Part shown: piece by piece, positions 5,586 to 8,054 of the stretch
Position numbering within the stretch: the first letter of the stretch is position 1
How the letters are laid out: every line of letters starts with the position of its first letter
Assembly (NCBI GenBank): GCA_039933015.1
Contig: JBDTOX010000130.1
Location: forward strand, 1-8,054
From: JBDTOX01 sp039933015
GTDB taxonomy: Bacteria > Pseudomonadota > Gammaproteobacteria > Burkholderiales > Methylophilaceae
Direction: 5' to 3'
DNA: 8,054 bases
The notes under the pieces: model-generated
The model's input: only the letters and a program-made list of their open reading frames with translations
Told to the model about the DNA's origin: nothing
Databases searched by the model: none
Position numbers and translations under genes: made by a program

Positions 5586-6742
5586 CCATGAACGATAAAC
5601 TCAAACCGGATTGGGATCCGCGATCAGAGGATGTCTCCCGCGACCAGCGTGGGGCCTACGACGGAATGCGCGAACGCTGCCCCGTCGCTTATAGTGAGCT
5701 CCTGCAGTGGTCGCTGTTTGGGCATGAGGACATTACCCGCGTGCTCCACGATCACGAAACGTTCAGTAGCGCGGTGTCCCAGCACCTCTCCATACCCAAC
5801 GGAATGGATCCCCCCGAACACACGGCATATCGTCGCATCATCGAGCCGTATTTTGCTCCGGAACGGATGGACGCCTTCGAGCCCACCTGCCGGGAAATCG
5901 CCGCGGATCTAGTGCAGAACTCTCTCGCGAGCGGCGAGGTGGAGCTGATGGCCGACTTTGCCCTGCTCTTCGCGGTGCGCGTCCAATGCGCCTTTCTCGG
6001 CTGGCCCACGAATTTGCACGAACCTCTGGCCCGCTGGACCCGGAAAAACCACGAGGCCACCCTCGCTCAGGACCGCCAGGCCATGTCGGAGATCGCACGC
6101 GAGTTCGAGGGTTTTATCGATGACATGCTTGAAACCCGTTTCCAGGCCGGAGCAAAGCCTGAAGACGACATCACCGCCGCCCTGATGCACGAAAAGGTTT
6201 GGGGGCGACCGTTGAGCAACGAGGAAATTGCCAGTATTTTGCGGATCTGGACCGTCGGGGAAATTGGCACCATCGCCGCAGCGGTGGGCATCCTGGCCCA
6301 CTATCTCGCGCAGCACGCCGAACTGCAGGAGCAATTGCGCGCTCAACCGTCCTTGTTGCCCGCTGCAATCGACGAGATTCTCCGGATTCACGGGCCTCTG
6401 GTGGCTAACCGGCGCATCACGACCTGCCCGGTGGAAATCGGCGGCCGAAAGATCGATACCGGTGAACGAATCTCGCTAATCTGGATCGCTGCCAACCGGG
6501 ACGGCCGCGTCTTGGAGGACCCGGAGACCTTTTGTCTGGATCGCGACCCCGCCAAAAATCTCCTCTATGGCGCAGGCATCCACGTCTGCCCGGGCGCTCC
6601 ACTGGCCAGTATGGAGATGCGGGTATGCATGGAGGAGCTGCTCGAACGCACCAGCCGGATTCAACCCGTTCCGGACAAGTCGCCGACCAGCGCCAGGTAC
6701 CCTGCGAGTGGTTTTGCCACCTTGCCCTTGCGGATCCGATAA
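5582..6742 (+). CDS. Cytochrome P450, class I bacterial type (C7)
   Basis: An intact 386-aa soluble P450, normal length for bacterial CYPs that take electrons from a separate ferredoxin/reductase. Motifs in order: GMDPPEHTAYRRIIEPYF (about 78-95), the C-helix region whose Arg contacts heme propionate; an I-helix with TVGEIGT ending in Thr230, where the acid is displaced from the usual AGxE/DT arrangement; the K-helix ExxR (Glu265, Arg268, in DEILRIHGP); the WIAANRDGRVLEDPETF region; and heme loop YGAGIHVCPGAP with thiolate ligand Cys336. It should hydroxylate a small hydrophobic substrate in the cytoplasm; the substrate cannot be read, and no ferredoxin or reductase gene is in the window. Codon use is richer in GC than most flanking cassettes. 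The gene lies in a 1.4-kb cassette and its ATG overlaps the stop of a leader ORF. ATG 5588 is an alternative start. Confidence 0.93.
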   Translation: MTMNDKLKPDWDPRSEDVSRDQRGAYDGMRERCPVAYSELLQWSLFGHEDITRVLHDHETFSSAVSQHLSIPNGMDPPEHTAYRRIIEPYFAPERMDAFEPTCREIAADLVQNSLASGEVELMADFALLFAVRVQCAFLGWPTNLHEPLARWTRKNHEATLAQDRQAMSEIAREFEGFIDDMLETRFQAGAKPEDDITAALMHEKVWGRPLSNEEIASILRIWTVGEIGTIAAAVGILAHYLAQHAELQEQLRAQPSLLPAAIDEILRIHGPLVANRRITTCPVEIGGRKIDTGERISLIWIAANRDGRVLEDPETFCLDRDPAKNLLYGAGIHVCPGAPLASMEMRVCMEELLERTSRIQPVPDKSPTSARYPASGFATLPLRIR

Positions 6743-6835
6743 GCGCTATAACCCGGGCTGATGTGGAGCTTGGCCGAGACCGATGGATATTGAGCAAGCT
6801 ACTCACCCTGAGCGATGCTTAAACCACGTCGAGCC

Positions 6836-6893
6836 ACACAGCAATCAAATGCAGCCGATCGGCCATGCAGGCGGCTGATTTGAACCGTTAGGC
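6836..6893 (+). other. attC site closing cassette C7
   Basis: Right side clear: L' CGGCTGATTTG (6872-6882), which pairs with CAAATGCAGCCG (6846-6857) leaving one bulged G, then a short spacer and R' GTTAGGC (6887-6893), a perfect GTTRRRY. The left box is poor: ACACAGC at 6836-6842 stands at the expected spacing but fits RYYYAAC only loosely. GCTATAAC (6745-6752) and GCTTAAAC further upstream are alternatives that would make a much longer site. The roughly 90 bases between the P450 stop and this site hold no gene I can support. The cut point is G6887|T6888. Confidence 0.75.
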
Positions 6894-6908
6894 CCCAGGA
6901 GAGTTCAT

Positions 6909-7367
6909 ATGTCTAAAGAAATAGACCTGGAGTTCTTACGACAGGAGTACTTTCATCTACAGAGTACCGTGGAGTCCTTTGATGAAAAGGCACTTACCAT
7001 CAAAGCATGGAGCGTAACGTTAAGCATGGTTGGCATTGGAGCAGCTTTCACCGCAAAGATGCCATTATTGCTTTTACTTTCTGCAGGGGCTTCATTGCTT
7101 TTTTGACTTGTAGAGGGCTCATGGAAAACATTTCAAGAGGCAAATTATTACAGACTAAGAAAGATTAAAGATTATATGCAAGGGAAAATACCTTTAGAGG
7201 CATTCCGGGTTCCTGATATAACTCATGCCTGGTCCGGGGGATGGAGAGAAGTCAGTCTCCGCAAGGTAATGTCTTGGCCTCACGTCTTTCTACCGCATGC
7301 GATAGTCGTCATTGCTGGTGCTGTGTTGTGGATAATTAATTTTTTCATGCCAATTGTCCTGTTATGA
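6909..7367 (+). pseudogene. Membrane protein with internal opal codon (C8)
   Basis: ATG 6909 is preceded by AGGAGA (6897-6902) and lies 22 nt into the cassette. The frame gives an N-terminal amphipathic segment (DLEFLRQEYFHLQSTVESFD) and a pair of hydrophobic stretches (about 33-48 and 52-68). It meets TGA at codon 66 (7104-7106), in the middle of the second helix. The same frame continues without a shift as LVEGSWKTFQEANYYRLRKI, a soluble part, and a last membrane helix (IVVIAGAVLWIINFFMPIV) to TGA 7365-7367, 152 codons before the final stop. A Trp codon (TGG) changed to TGA by one transition is the simplest reading, since Trp suits that helix position. Family unknown; it looks like a three-helix membrane protein of the sort often carried in cassettes. 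The truncated product would be 65 residues. Confidence 0.78.
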
Positions 7368-7385
7368 ACCATCGCCATATTCACA

Positions 7386-7448
7386 GCCTGACATGGTACT
7401 CAAGCGGCACGGTCGCTACCGCATTCGCCCCTTAGCTCTACGTTAAGA
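7386..7448 (+). other. attC site closing cassette C8
   Basis: R'' GCCTGAC (7386-7392, one mismatch to RYYYAAC and close to the complement of the cassette's own core GTTAGGC), spacer of 5 nt, L'' ACTCAAGCGGC with a bulged C, L' CGCCCCTTAG, spacer CTCTAC, and R' GTTAAGA (7442-7448, last base off consensus). Length 63 bp. The cut point is G7442|T7443. Confidence 0.75.
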
Positions 7449-7469
7449 ATCACCTAAATCGGAGGTTCT

Positions 7470-8054
7470 ATGTCAGATGAAAAGCCTGGAACATTAGATT
7501 TAATAACTAAGGTCATAACTGTTGTCTCGCTTGCTCTTGCAGCATTCGCAACTTGGAAAGCACTACCTTACGACGCTGAAATTAAGCGTTTACAGGCAGA
7601 AACGCAGCGTCTTGACTTGGCGCTGAAGCAGGCGGACGCTGATCTGAAAAGCTTGGAGTCAAATCGCAAAGTTACGCTTGAGCTCTATCAAGAGGTCAAG
7701 AATGTCATCGAGAAGAAGGACAACGATCCAAGAAAAGAAGACGCTGTTCGCGTTTTGGTCGAGTCACTAGCTGATGACCCGTTTCGATGGAAGCTACTCA
7801 ACGTAATCGCAGCAGGCGCAAAAAGCGCTGAAGTTAAGCAGGCTGCGGCAGAAACATCAGATTACTATCGCGAGGAAGCCCAAGTGCCGTTGGCAGCGCC
7901 GCGTGAGTCGGACGTAGCCACGGCCACCACGGGGATCGGTAGCTTCAACGTAGATATTTTTTACTGCGAAAAAAAGAAGGCAACCTCTGAGCCAATTGCG
8001 CGCGCTGCGCTATCTTTGAAAACATCATCTGATACGGGACGCTGGAGATTGCGC
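7470..8054 (+). CDS. Membrane-anchored coiled-coil protein, 3' truncated by the window (C9)
   Basis: ATG 7470 follows GGAGG (7461-7465), and the frame is open for 195 codons to the right edge. After a short polar N-terminus there is one membrane helix (about 10-29, VITVVSLALAAFATW). A heptad-like Leu/Glu/Lys/Gln stretch at about 35-68 is likely a coiled coil and is followed by a charged helical region (DAVRVLVESLADDPFRWKLL). From about residue 158 a compact globular part begins (FNVDIFYCEKKK, then ARAALSLKTSSDTGRWRLR). The topology suggests a short cytoplasmic N-terminus and a large external or cytoplasmic domain; direction is not certain. I do not recognise the family. No lesion is seen in the visible part. 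Confidence 0.8.
   Translation, partial: MSDEKPGTLDLITKVITVVSLALAAFATWKALPYDAEIKRLQAETQRLDLALKQADADLKSLESNRKVTLELYQEVKNVIEKKDNDPRKEDAVRVLVESLADDPFRWKLLNVIAAGAKSAEVKQAAAETSDYYREEAQVPLAAPRESDVATATTGIGSFNVDIFYCEKKKATSEPIARAALSLKTSSDTGRWRLR

Noticed and set aside
5909..6391. Minus-strand open frames opposite the P450 gene
   Set aside because: They are antisense shadows in a GC-rich gene, with no ribosome sites or recognisable motifs.
5225..7106. Reassignment of TAG and TGA as sense codons to explain the internal stops
   Set aside because: Complete genes here end normally in TGA (4034) and TAA, and other lesions are frameshifts that recoding cannot explain; decay is simpler.

Overview
The window reads as a stretch of an integron gene-cassette array from a bacterium, most likely a proteobacterium (inferred from cassette style, Shine-Dalgarno use and the protein families; the genus cannot be told). 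Every supported gene lies on the + strand. Most are short and start a few bases after a GTTRRRY-type core site. They are separated by 59-73 bp imperfect inverted repeats that fit attC sites (R'' box, about 5 nt spacer, L'' with an extrahelical base, loop, L', about 6 nt spacer, R' box). No integrase, attI site, tRNA, rRNA or CRISPR array is present, so this is an internal or distal part of an array.

Layout, using the G|TT cut point of each core site: C0 (to 183), 3' end of an unrecognised gene; C1 (184-826), a lipoprotein gene with a frameshift; C2 (827-3220), an unusually large composite unit holding a broken small ORF, a GC-rich SLC13-type permease with two TrkA-C domains split by an 8-bp tandem duplication, and a shred of an IS3-family transposase; C3 (3221-4155), an intact four-helix membrane protein; C4 (4156-4448), a frameshifted small membrane protein; C5 (4449-5002), an intact SRPBCC/AHSA1-type protein with a GTG start; C6 (5003-5467), a GIY-YIG endonuclease-like gene with an in-frame amber codon; C7 (5468-6887), a short signal-peptide-like leader ORF overlapping (ATGA) an intact cytochrome P450; C8 (6888-7442), a membrane protein with an in-frame opal codon; C9 (7443 to the end), an intact but truncated membrane-anchored coiled-coil protein.

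The cassette genes do not form a pathway; each is an independent cargo unit, as expected of an array. Two points stand out. First, five of the eight complete cassettes carry a reading-frame lesion (two frameshifts, one 8-bp duplication, two nonsense substitutions), in different genes and by different mechanisms, which suggests an unexpressed, decaying part of an array; some indels could be sequencing errors. Second, two GC-rich metabolic or transport genes (permease and P450) sit in oversized cassettes, and in both the gene's ATG overlaps the stop of an upstream frame as ATGA. This hints that chromosomal genes were captured behind pre-existing cassette translation signals.
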